From contig NC_087073.1 in NCBI RefSeq assembly GCF_026151205.1, positions 6,965,001 through 7,029,000 of the forward strand: DNA of 64,000 nucleotides, given 5' to 3'. The stretch's first letter is position 1. Every line of letters begins with the position of its first letter. Source of the stretch: Bolinopsis microptera (taxonomy: Eukaryota; Ctenophora; Tentaculata; Lobata; Bolinopsidae). The translations under genes and the position numbers were made by a program. The notes under the pieces were generated by a model, which did not search any database, was not told the origin of the DNA, and worked only from the letters and a program-made list of their open reading frames with translations. Below, piece by piece: positions 35,540 through 46,179 of this stretch.

Positions 35540-36480
35540 ATTGACCTATTATAATACCTAGTGGTAGTTTTATAGACCACATTTAATTTATTTACTTATT
35601 ATACTTAGTATTTATTTTTGGTGACTGTATCACCCAGTTTTAACATTTGATAATTGTACAGTTTATTGACGACACATTGACTGAATGTTATTTTATATTC
35701 TAATTTATATTCTAGATATTTTATTTATTTTTCAACAGACGACAACTTCCTGTTTTTTCTTCTATATTAGTTACTCATATCTCTTTTACAGACTTTTTTA
35801 CAAGGACATTGACAGATGATACTCACATTAGGCATTCATTATTGCATCTAAATTATTTCACTTGCATTAGGTTTAGAAATTTATTCTCTGGTTAACAGAT
35901 TTCAAATGTTTAATTAATTTGTAGTATGACAGTAAGGTATATAAGAAGTTATTTAATTTTGCTTGGGCTATTATTATATTGACTATTGAGGTTTAATGAT
36001 GATATGGAATTTGAATTCTATATAAATTTACACTATGTGGTTGGGGCATTTTGCATAGTAAATATGGTTACTACTCCTATATATCATATTGTTTGATTGG
36101 TATTCGATTTCTGATTATTTCTCTAGGAATATGATTATTATATCTCAATTTGGCTTTAGGTAGGGTGCCCCGCTAAAAGAACTGGATTCTTCCAGGAAGC
36201 ATCCCGTGCACAGACCTTGGTCTACATATATATTAAATTATTAACCATTCATTCTGTATGTGCACGAAAATTTATTTCAATCAATTAAAGTATATTAAAG
36301 TATATCAAAGTAGATTAAAGTATATTAAAGTATATCCCGGGTCAAAATCAAGAAAAAAAAACATATATATATATGGTCGCCCACCCCCCACCCCCCCTCC
36401 CCCAATAATTTGTATTGATATTGATTGATTGTACTGAAAACAACAGTAACCTGTTTTTTACTACTATCAAGCTTTTATTC
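35540..36480. other. AT-rich non-coding, ends with repeat words
   Basis: Two near copies of cctagtggtagttttatagaccac begin this stretch; (attaaagtat) repeats and a C-rich run close it at 36285-36410. No gene was seen. Confidence 0.45.
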
Positions 36481-36531
36481 ATTACTAATATTTAACCTGA
36501 TTCTAATGATAAACAAATAAATTTATATGTT

Positions 36532-39500
36532 ATGCCATGTTTAGCCTTGCCAGAAAGAAGTCTTAGCTCAAGAAAAAGAAGAAGAGCCGTTAAATTGGAT
36601 GATACCATCAGACCGAAATGGGCTTTAATCAGATTCAAAGATCTGCCCCAAGAACCCGCAGAGATTCTCCCTGTCGACAGATTAGTAAGAATAATAATAT
36701 CATATTGTAACATTTCAATTATAACTGCTACAATCGATGGGATTCAATTTCAATACTAGATGGACTTAAATTTCAATTTTTCAGTACACTGAATCAAATG
36801 AGAGAGCCGTCTGCTCCAGTGTAGCCAAAGGGGACACATGCTTCGTGACTTACGAAACAGTGGGGAAGAGTGGGGGAAAAGAAGGCAGAGACCTGTCCTG
36901 TGGAAATAATGCAGCTCATAACTGGTAAGCATTTTAAGTGTAACCCGTGCCTAACGTGCTACGGCCAAGACTTCACTATCATAATTGAAACACAAAAGTA
37001 TAAACTATTTAACTATTGTAAAACTATTATATTTGAAAATTTGCATTACATTATCGTATCACTTGTTGGTCTCTAATCAGGATAACACTTATTGATCTAT
37101 AATCTGGAGAACAATTTTGAAAATATAAAGATACTAGACAACACTGTAGTTTTGGTGCGATGGGATCACTTGATCATGGAGATCTTCGAATTGTAACCGT
37201 ATGTGCAATTCATTTTGTAACATTTCAGACCAGAAACAAAAGAAACAGGTCGAGGATGAACTGATCGATGACCAGAGCAGGTTGAAGATAAGGAAGTATG
37301 TGTTTCTCTATTTAACGGCTTAGTGGCTCAGTTGGTTAATCCGCCTGGTATTGCTTGAGGTACCAGGTTCGATTCCCGACTCTGTCACTAGCCATGGGGT
37401 GAGCGTCATCGACGCTCAGCTAAGCATCCTGAGTGGTCTATGCAGCCCCCTGGTCCACTCGGCCAAATACTCGAGAAATCGGGTGTGAGAGTTAAATGAG
37501 GAGCTGCCCATTGCAGAAAGTATGGTACACGCTACCTTAACCGTCACTGGCCTAATGTATAATTGAATCCTTCGGCTTCCTGTAATTGGCTGGTTACACA
37601 CTTGTGTAACAATGTGGCTGTTGGAATGTCCGAAGTAAAATAAGTGTTGAGATAAAATTTATACTTGAAATTAATATGTATATAATTGGATACTTTAGGT
37701 TCAAGGAAATTTAAAAATAACAGCAGAGACATTTATACATACCATTTTTAATAGGATATATTGAATTTCTCTGATTGCTTGCAGAACAATGCCGTATCCA
37801 TCATCACAAATTTATAAGCCTGGATTATTGTTTTCGATAAGTGATTATGTGACCATAAACTTCAAAATTTATTGCAGCACAAACGTAAAAAAGAGACTTG
37901 CCCCAAGAAAATCGAAGAAAAATAAGGAAGAGTCTGGGAAAAGAGCCTTATCTATGTATGGCTCTTTATCAAGGTACGAAAAGAGTAGTCCCGATCGATC
38001 CTTATTTACTTTCAAATGCTTATATTTTTTTATCCACGAAAGGCCAAACTAAACGCTTAAAATGAAATTTTATTTCAGTATTCTCCCTGAGGAAATATTG
38101 CAATCGGTACAGGAGTCAATGTAAGTTATAAGATAGTGGGTATTAAACAAGAGGCGGGGTTGATTTAAAATTCGTTTATCTAAAATTCTGTTGTTTTAAT
38201 TTTTGCATATAAGCTGACAGCTCTACTATCAATATTCTCTTTTCGCTACTATCAATGATATCTTTTCTCTGAGGATATTATAATTAAAAGACGCTCCCAT
38301 AAATTTAGAACTTAACTTGAACTAGAATTTTATTTTCAGTGAACTTCTTCCTGCTGCAGTGGAACAGGACCTCCCTAGAGCTCAGGAACCAAGGTATATT
38401 TTCTTAAAGAAAATTGTATTTTGTAGCATAGAGACTAGATAACATTCCATATTATGAGGTGGGGAATGAGACTGTAGAATAAGTCTATATAATAGGTTTT
38501 GGTGTTTCATAATTATATTCACGTATCTTTTTCATATCAGCTGACAGAAGCTCTACTATTTCATTATATCACTATTATGTCAGAAAATGTTTTAGAACTT
38601 GAAAGTTTCGAAATAGATTCGAAATAGAAAATTTTGCCCCTTACCTGGACTGACATTTTATTTTCAGCCAACTCATTCCTGCTACAGTGGAACATGAACC
38701 CAGGTATGTGTTCTTAACATGAACAGCATAATACTACGTCTATCCCTATATTTTATTCCATATAATCGACTCTTCTATTGTTATTGTATATTTGTAATCT
38801 TTCTTCACTCTTATGACGTAGATCATAAAGTTAAATAGTTGGTGACGAATTTTGCGAGTGGAGAATCTTACTTCGTTATTAACTATCAATCTATATTACA
38901 TATTGTGGGAAATAATCATGGCTGCATGCACATTTTACTACTTTAAATTATTCCCGAAAACAAATCTGAACAAATTTCATTATGATTCTTAGGAGTAATT
39001 TACTCTTTAAACAACACGAATTTACTCTTTAAACAACACGCTAGACATAACTAACTATGTCCATTAAACATGAAATAAGATGATGCTTTATCTTTATTTC
39101 CTTATATAATTGTTTCAGGTCCCCAACCATCGAGCCTTTAAGTCCCTCCCCTGCGACTAGCATATCAAGGTACATATAAAGTTCGGTATGGTACATTAGT
39201 TAAGCACAATCAATATCTTGGAAGTATGTTTTAGATAAAATTGATATCCATGCAATTTATAATTACGTCTAAATTTTTATCATTATTTATCTGAATCTCT
39301 TCAGGACTCATTGGTCTCCCATGACAAGCACCCCCACGACACCTTTCTCCCAAGTTATCGACCCGCTCCACAACTATGAGTTAATGAAGAGAGTAATGGA
39401 GGATGCCCTTGCACCGTACAAGCAGGATTTGGAGAAGGTGAAGGAGAAGACTAAGTGCTACAAGCGAGAATTGGAGGAGGTGAAGGAAGAGATGAAGAGC

Positions 39501-39576
39501 TACAAGCGAGAATTGGAGGAGGTGAAGGAAGAGCTGAAGTGTTCTAAGAGAAGGAAAAGGAACAAGCCCGGCCCTG
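36532..39576 (+). CDS. Nine-exon coiled-coil gene with microexons, function unknown; one apparent frameshift
   Basis: Exons: 36532-36684, 36785-36924, 37229-37295, 37878-37973, 38079-38120, 38340-38393, 38668-38703, 39119-39169, 39305-39576. Every intron has GT-AG ends and phases agree, except that exon 2 has one base too many. Frame 1 (GDTCFVTYETVGKSG) must shift within a run of five G near 36879 to continue as EKKAETCPVEIMQLIT, which joins exon 3 correctly. The N-terminus (KWALIRFKDLPQEPAEILPV) and GDTCFVTY recall uncharacterised BEN-domain-type proteins, but no BEN domain is seen. Exons 4-8 encode Pro/Glu-rich linkers, three of them similar (ILPEEIL, ELLPAAVEQ, QLIPATVEH). Exon 9 is a charged coiled coil with three near repeats of YKRELEEVKEE. 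The last exon is unresolved: acceptors at 41755 and 42195 both lead to quick stops beyond inserted transposons. Confidence 0.6.
37316..37510 (+). mobile_element. tRNA-derived SINE
   Basis: A polymerase III box A (tggctcagttgg, 37324-37335) and box B (ggttcgattcc, 37366-37376) are correctly spaced, but the sequence outside does not close into a tRNA acceptor stem. An unrelated tail follows to about 37.5 kb. It sits in an intron of the coiled-coil gene. Confidence 0.75.
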
Positions 39577-39600
39577 GTATGTACCAAATCGTATTTATAT

Positions 39601-39882
39601 ACTGATAGTTGGATAATATCTGGTTGAGAGACAAGGACAAGTGAAACAAGGAAGTTAGGAATGAAGGCAAATTTTCGGCGTCAACGCCATCTTCAGGCTA
39701 AAATTGGTATAAACATTAGTATTAAATTATAAATGGTTCTACTTTAAAACTAGTTAAAATGTCGAATCAAATCACACACACTGAATACTGGTATTACATA
39801 AAATGGTGAAGTCCACACGTTTTAAATTCTGTCCTATGACATACTACTAATATCCTCAACCGGATATTATCCAACTATCAGT
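39601..39882. mobile_element. 282-bp MITE with about 28-bp terminal inverted repeats
   Basis: Left end actgatagttggataatatc then ggttgag; right end ctcaacc then gatattatccaactatcagt. The interior encodes nothing. It starts 24 bases after the donor of the last recognised exon of the coiled-coil gene. Confidence 0.85.
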
Positions 39883-40059
39883 ATTTCAATCATGAGACTA
39901 ATAAACAGCGAACTACTCCATCATTTGATAAATCGTATTTAGTCTCATCTTTATAGGTTGATGGCCCATAAAAGTTAATATTGGTGGATATTGGTCAATT
40001 TTGGTGGATATTAGAGATATTGGTCAAGCAAATACAGAAATGGCTAAAATATGTCATCT

Positions 40060-41694
40060 CAGGGGTGTAGGAATGATTTTCTTCATGGGGGGGCCAAATT
40101 CTAAAAATTTTTTGGCGCTTCGCGCCACAGCCTAAATTTTTCGGCGCTTCGCGCCAAAGCCTGGATTTCGAGGGTAAGGACAAAAGAAAATTGCAGCATG
40201 TGCGGTATTGCGATTTTTCAGATCCTGGCCTCACGACAAATCGCGATTTTTTCAGTTCTCCGCGTCAAATTGCGCATTTTCCTTCAAATCTGAGGACCAA
40301 ATTCGCGTATTTTCCTCCAAATCTGTGGGCCAAATATCACGTTTTCTATCATTAGTATATGAAACCAATCAGTAGCACATCAACAACCTTCCGAATGTAG
40401 GTACGGACTTCAAAAAAACCGAAAAATATATTTTCGGCTCAGAATGATCAGGGTAGCATGAAACATGAACAAAAGTAATTTCCAAAAAACTTTGAAAAAT
40501 TTTGACTTGGAAAATTTTCGGTCCGAGTCATTCTCGATACGTACCTCTGAAAGCAGAGCTCCCGCTTTCGAGCTCGTATTACGAAGGGGAGGCCTGCCTT
40601 CCGAGATCGCATTACAAAGGTGAACCCTGGAGTCCAAAATCGTATACCAAAGGGTAGGTGCGGACTTCGAAAACGGAAAAAATATTTTCGGCTCAGAATG
40701 ATCAGGGTAGCATGAAACATGAATAAAAGTAGTTTCCAGAAAAACTTTGAAAAATTTTGACTTTCAAAATTTGTAACTTAGAAAATTTGTCGGTCCGAGT
40801 CATTCTCGATACGTACCTCTGAAAGCAGAGCTCCCGCTTTCGAGCTCGTATTGCGAAGGGGAGGCCTGCCTTCCGAGATCGCATTACAAAGGGGAACCCT
40901 CGAGATCAAAATCGTATATCGAACTTCGAAAACCGAAAAAAATATTTTCGGCTCAGAATGATCAGGGTAGCAAGGTTTACAAATAGCATGAAACATAAAC
41001 AAAAGTAATTTCCAGAAAAACTTTGAAAAATTTTGACTTGGAAAATTTTCGGTCCGAGTCATTCTCGATACGTACCTCTGAAAGCAGAGCTCCCGCTTTC
41101 GAGCTCGAATTGCGAAGGGGGGGGGGGGGGGGGGGGGGGGCTGCCTTCCGAGATCGCATTACAAAGGGGAACCCTCGAGTCCAAAATCGTATATCGAAGG
41201 GTAGGTGCGGACTTCGAAAACCGAAAAAAATATTTTCGGCTCAGAATGATCAGGGTAGCATGAAACATGAACAAAAGTAATTTCCAGAAAAACTTTGAAA
41301 AATTTTGACTTAGAAAATTTTCGGTCCGAGTCATTCTCGATACGTACCTCTGAAAGCAGAGCTCCAGCTTCCGAGCTCGTATTGCGAAGGGGAGGCCTGC
41401 CTTCCGGGATCGCATTACAAAGGTGAACCCTGGAGTCCAAAATTATATATCGAACTTCGAAAACCGAAAAAAAATATTTTTGGCACATAATGATCAGGGT
41501 AGCATGAAACATGAACAAAAGTAGTTTCCAAGAAAACTTTGAAAATTTTTGACTTTCAAAATTTGTAACTTAGAAAATTTTCGGGAAAAAAATTTTTAGA
41601 AACCTAAATTAAAAAGTTGGCCTTTTTTGGCCCTTTGTCCAGATTTCATGAGGGGGCGATGGCCCCCCCTGCCCCCCCGCTTCCTACACCCCTG
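40060..41694. mobile_element. hAT-type non-autonomous element with internal satellite
   Basis: The ends are caggggtgtaggaa (40060) and its inverse ttcctacacccctg (41694), followed inward by G- and C-runs. The 8-bp sequence tgtcatct flanks both sides exactly (40052-40059, 41695-41702). CAGGGGTG-type ends plus an 8-bp duplication are diagnostic of hAT. The interior is made of about 4.5 tandem copies of a unit of about 260-280 bp; there is no transposase. Confidence 0.92.
40400..41580. repeat. Tandem repeat of about 260-280 bp, about 4.5 copies
   Basis: Each unit contains ggtgcggacttcgaaaaccg, attttcggctcagaatgatc, agggtagcatgaaacatgaa, cggtccgagtcattctcgat, acgtacctctgaaagcagag and ggcctgccttccgagatcgc in order. 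One copy has a 24-G run (41117-41140) where the others have aaggggagg. Recurrent open frames over the array are shadows. Confidence 0.92.
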
Positions 41695-42474
41695 TGTCAT
41701 CTAACAATAATAACACGATCAACTTTGACTAATCGTCCATCTTTCTCCATTTCGTCTAGAGTCTGACCTACCCGTTCTGAATTGAAATGATTAAAACATA
41801 ACACATAGTACCCACAATGAATACATAGTACCTACATTCAAATTTTCATATTACCCATACTGACGAACATGCCATGCCCCTCCTTTGAGGGGGTGCCCCT
41901 CCATGCCCCTCTAAATTTTTCTCTGTTGGTCAGTATGCTATTACCATATTATTACGTTTTAACGATGAGCACTTGTTATATACATTTCTAATATCACTGT
42001 ATGTATGGTCGTCTGGCAGCATTGCTGTTGTTCTTGTTTGCGCCAAACCTGAACATTCTAGTCTTGGAGGTTCCCATGAGAATGGTGGAGTTCTTGTTCT
42101 TCTACTAAACGTAGTAACAGGAAACAGGGTAGGCTGATAAACTCACTAACAATAATAGTGGCGTCCTAACAAGACGTACTTCTTATATTTCAGGGTTTCA
42201 CATCTTTCTAATCTGAACGTGCCTTCGCCTCATACTGATATGTCGCCAAACTTGTTTTTAATTTAAAAATTGAGGATCAGTGTATTAGAGTTTGTTCAAG
42301 TTTGTTATATAACTGATGGAAATAGGTGTTAAAAAGCTCTGGGTCCCGAATAACGGGAGCCGGGAGCCTTACAAATAAAAACTCGGTGAATTTAACTGTT
42401 CTACTTACTTTAGGTACTTTAGGTTGGTTTGGCAGGGATTGCTTCTGGACAACAGTAACTAGTACGTCCTCCAT

Positions 42475-43239
42475 TCATTCCTGGTTCAGATCTTTCTGTA
42501 GATTCCATTCCAGGAGTGAGTTGTTGGTGATGGCGGTGTATCCTTTGGTTGGCGGGGTATCGGGAAACGTCTCCAAAAATCGAGCAAGTGATACCTTGAA
42601 GGGTCCTAGGGCAGTTAAACTGTTCACTTGTCGTGGGAGGAGGTTCCATAGTCTCGCTGCATTCACTCCAAAGGAATTCTCGTAATGAGTGGCCACTGAT
42701 CGTTGCGATTTGTTGTTCAGTGGTGGGACTATGGCTTTTATGCCATGTCGAGCGTTTTCCTTGAATACCATGTTGATGTCATTTGGAGCAAGGTCGTTTG
42801 CCATCTTCCATGTATGGATCAGGATGTATCGCTCTCTCCGCCTCTGCAGGGAGAGCAGGTCCAGCTTCTTAAGACGGTCCCAATAGTCCAATTGCTGACA
42901 ACCTAAGATACGGCGAGTGTAGTTCCTCTGAACATTTTCGATTGCTTCTATATCTGTGATTTTGCTGGGGTTCCAGACCGGGCAACAGTATTCTAGCCTG
43001 CTCCTCACCATTGTTTTGAAAAGGGTGAGCATCAGGAAAGGTGATCTGTCACTGAAGACACTGAAGACCCACGATGCCATTTTCTTAGCAGTTTTCAGCA
43101 TCTGATGGATATGGGGCGTCCACGAGCAGTCATTTGAGAGGAGTACTCCAAGGTCTCTGACTGTTTGCGTTGGTTCGATAATTTCCCCGTTTGTTGAGCT
43201 GTAGCTGTAGTCTTCGTTGGAGAAGGGGAGTTCTCTCAA
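42475..43239 (-). pseudogene. LINE (jockey/CR1-like) reverse transcriptase C-terminal fragment
   Basis: A 254-codon frame has VRDLGVLLSNDCSWTPHIHQ, MVRSRLEYCCPVWNP and LWNLLPRQVNSLTALGPFK, the usual order after the RT catalytic core of jockey, CR1 and related LINEs. The YADD catalytic box and endonuclease are absent upstream, so it is a 5'-truncated copy. The frame has few lesions, suggesting fairly recent insertion. Confidence 0.85.
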
Positions 43240-43799
43240 TAGCAGGGATTTATTCAGCTTGTAACTGTTCTAGCTGTAAGATAGATCAGCATCCAGCATG
43301 GTTGGTCACTAGTGGAGTGTTCTTGTAGGGTTTCTCTGTAGGACCAGCTGTGCAGTGAACAGGAGAAGATTCTGTGGTAGTTATTGTATAATACCTGGCA
43401 ATTTGGAAATTGAGGGTCGCAGGTGCTGGCCACCCTTGCCTAAAAGGCTGTACTTTCTCCGTGTAAGAGAGACCTAACTTTGGTGTCTGTGCTTCTATTT
43501 GAGCAGCGAGGAAAGTGATACCTGGTGTTATCGAGAGGAAATATATAAGTAACTGAGACAGTAACTACACAATCTATGATAATGATAACTAGTGAAAAGT
43601 CTCTATATTAGTCAAATTTAGACAATGATAATGATAACTAGAATGATATATTAGTCAATAGCTTACCAAAATACCCACAAGGCACAGCACACACTCACAC
43701 TCACTGCTGAGACTAGCAAAGAGAAATATTACACTACTTGAGCAGCTCAGCGAGGAAAGAACAGTTGGTATAGTGATTGTTCTTAGGAGGCTAGCTAGG

Positions 43800-44410
43800 T
43801 CCATCTCGAGACCCACTTTCCCTTCAGTTTTAAGCTGCTGAAGGAGTCCGGGGTTGCTGATTCTTCTTTAAGACAGTTACTTCCTGTCTTAAGGAGTTTA
43901 ACTCCTTCATCACTTCCGTCATCCACTGAAAATGAAATTAATCACATTTTCAAAGGGTAATCATTATACCACTTTGTATCAAAAACTTTGATGAATATAG
44001 TATTGATGTCAATGAACATGAAACTTCTAATAGGTAATAAGGAATAATTCATACTGTTTGCTGGGTGTATCCTGGAGGCTCTGTGTTTACCCTTGTTACC
44101 TCTGTGTTTACCGACGGTGATAACTATCTGATCAGGTATCAAACCAGAGGGGCCAGCATGGTTGGCAACAGGAGTAAAATCAGGAACAGCTGCTGCTGTT
44201 GGAGGACTAGGGAGGGTGGCGGAAGAAAGCCCAGCTGTAGGACTAAGGGCGGCAGAGGCGACAGAGGGCCCAGCTGTAGGACTACGGGGGGCTGCGGCAG
44301 AGGGCCCAGCTCTAGGACTAGGAGGGGCAGGAATGGTGGCGAGGAAGGGTTGGGGACAGATGGCAGGCTGGGGGCTGCCCTCATATAGGCGAAAATTGGT
44401 TGTGCTCACG
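43800..44410 (-). CDS. Possible Pro-rich plus coiled-coil gene piece, weak
   Basis: On the minus strand 43,942-44,409 is open with Pro/Ala/Ser-rich repeats (SPTAGPS-type, from a DNA tandem repeat at 44205-44340). A downstream segment after a cattttcag acceptor near 43927 reads MTEVMKELNSLRQEVTVLKK, a clear heptad pattern ending in a stop. The visible donor does not match that frame, so the join is unproven. Low complexity makes this uncertain. Confidence 0.3.
44205..44340. repeat. G-rich imperfect tandem repeat, about 4 units
   Basis: The word gcccagctgtaggactaagg recurs with small changes about every 33-36 bases. Confidence 0.7.
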
Positions 44411-44449
44411 CCCCAGTGGAATAAATTTTAAATATGACTAGGAATCCAT

Positions 44450-45780
44450 TTTGGGAAGAAAAAAAGGCTATATATTTTTCGGCCGCTTTGCGGCCGACTT
44501 GTCACTGGTCAGCTCTTCTCCCAGGTCAAGATTAGTTTGAAATGCTTAGCGTATCCATTAGAATAATTACCGGATGAATATGCAATTGCAAATTTTGAAA
44601 TTAAATAAAAAATTTCTGAGAATTCTTTAATTTATTTGAAACGCAAGGAAATATTTTTTAAAAGAAGTATACACCCTAGCCCACAGCCTAGTCTTTCATA
44701 CGAACACGGTAGATCGTGTTGTAAGATTTGACTCTCATCAGCGTGATGAACGATTCGCTACTCTGAAAGTGGCTTCGACCTTGTGTCGATATTTATGGCC
44801 TGACTTTGGATCTGAAGCTTGCTTCTGCCAGGTTAGATACAATATTGGACAATAAACAATGATAAACTTCGGACTTAAAGCGGGATAGGGATGTATAATG
44901 GAGGGGGTTGTCTGCACTGTACTCTAGATGATCTAGGATGTGAAGCTTGCTTAAGCCTAGAACACACGAGTTCCCCTGATATAGTAGCAATGGCTAGATT
45001 CACTTCCTTCCCACTTGCACTGTTGTTGACTTGTAGCTACAATATTAAATTGATTCGTGGAAATCGGTCTCGGATGTGAAGCTTCCTTAAGCGCCAAACC
45101 CTGAGAATACTGTATTACTCGAACTTCGAGAATTTTCTAAATGAATCTAGACTAAAGGAGCCAACTTGAATCCATAAAATTTTGAATGCTACATTTTAAA
45201 ATACCGCTCTATATTTACACCGTTCACCAGTTAATATGGCTGGGAGGATTGGGAGGATTCATATTAGATTGTCGATTGTTTAAGATTAACTTGATATTTT
45301 AGCGTATCAGAGCTGAAATTTTGCATGACTATTTCAAATGACTATTTTACATGACTATTTTTTCATATTCCGGGATGTTGAGGAAGGAGGAATGGATAGC
45401 TCGCGTTTTCTGCGCGTTTTTTGGTGTCTGAATGCGCAAAAAATAGTCAAGCAATCTTATAGGTAAGAAATAGTCATGGAATCTAGGAATGCGCTCGATT
45501 CGAACTTCGAGTCGATAAAATGATGTAACATCGCGTTAGCCCTGAGAGCGACCAATTTTGATTTAATTTTAAATTAATGTGAATATTTTTTCCACAAGAA
45601 TCTTTTTTTACCGGTTATCAACAAATTTTGACTAGGTGTTAAATTCCTGGACGCCTGACTATTTGCCACTGGGGCTCACGCACCAATCGAGCTCGTCAAT
45701 TAAAGCAAGAGCTGACCAGTGACCAGTTGTATAAATTACGAATAGATAAAATGATTATAGATTGAATACTGTTATCGAAT
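44450..45780. other. Non-coding stretch
   Basis: Contains repeats of the word gactatttt.cat near 45335-45370 and several gtgaagcttgct words (44810, 44938, 45075), suggesting decayed repeats. No gene was recognised. Confidence 0.35.
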
Positions 45781-45837
45781 ATTTCGTACAATAAAAACAC
45801 TTCAATATATAGTAAGAAGTAGAAAAACAAGTATAAA

Positions 45838-46173
45838 TCATATACAAAATACAAATAATTGTTTAAAAAGAAATAAACAAAGCATCTTCAAACGCCGTGC
45901 GCAAAGTTCTCTGGTGGCGGCGAAGCAGGGGGCCAGGTAGGCGGTGCTCGGGGAGGAAGGGCTTTCCTGGAAATACGCCGGAGGTTGGGTATCCATCCTT
46001 AAATCGTAGTTGGCAGCTTGTTTGGCGTAGAACTCGATCTCCACCCGAAGGTCCCTTATTGTGCGCTCTGCTCTTCTTAACTTTTTCCTCATAGCTTCCA
46101 ACTCGCGCAAATCGTCACTGTAAGCTGTCGTCGGGGACGATACTGCTTTTATCAGGTCTCTAGAAGTTGCCAT
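45838..46173 (-). CDS. Small coiled-coil protein, family copy 1 (intact frame)
   Basis: An uninterrupted frame of 111 codons starts with ATG: MATSRDLIKAVSS, AYSDDLRELEAMRKKLRRAE, RTIRDLRVEIEFYAKQAAN, RMDTQPPAYF and SPSSPSTAYL. The middle forms a charged coiled coil; the end is Pro/Ser-rich. Two further copies lie at 53113-53334 and about 52015-52115, and flanking non-coding sequence is also similar, so this is a dispersed family, perhaps carried by a mobile element or a multigene family. No known domain was recognised. Confidence 0.6.
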   Translation of the reverse strand: MATSRDLIKAVSSPTTAYSDDLRELEAMRKKLRRAERTIRDLRVEIEFYAKQAANYDLRMDTQPPAYFQESPSSPSTAYLAPCFAATRELCARRLKMLCLFLFKQLFVFCI

Positions 46174-46179
46174 AGTAAC

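Noticed and set aside
37316-37390. Functional tRNA gene
   Set aside because: Boxes A and B are present but the ends do not pair as an acceptor stem; it is a SINE head.
40410-41518. Repeated minus-strand frames with RSRKAGLPFAIRARK-type peptides
   Set aside because: They recur once per satellite unit and shift with each indel; no gene is indicated.
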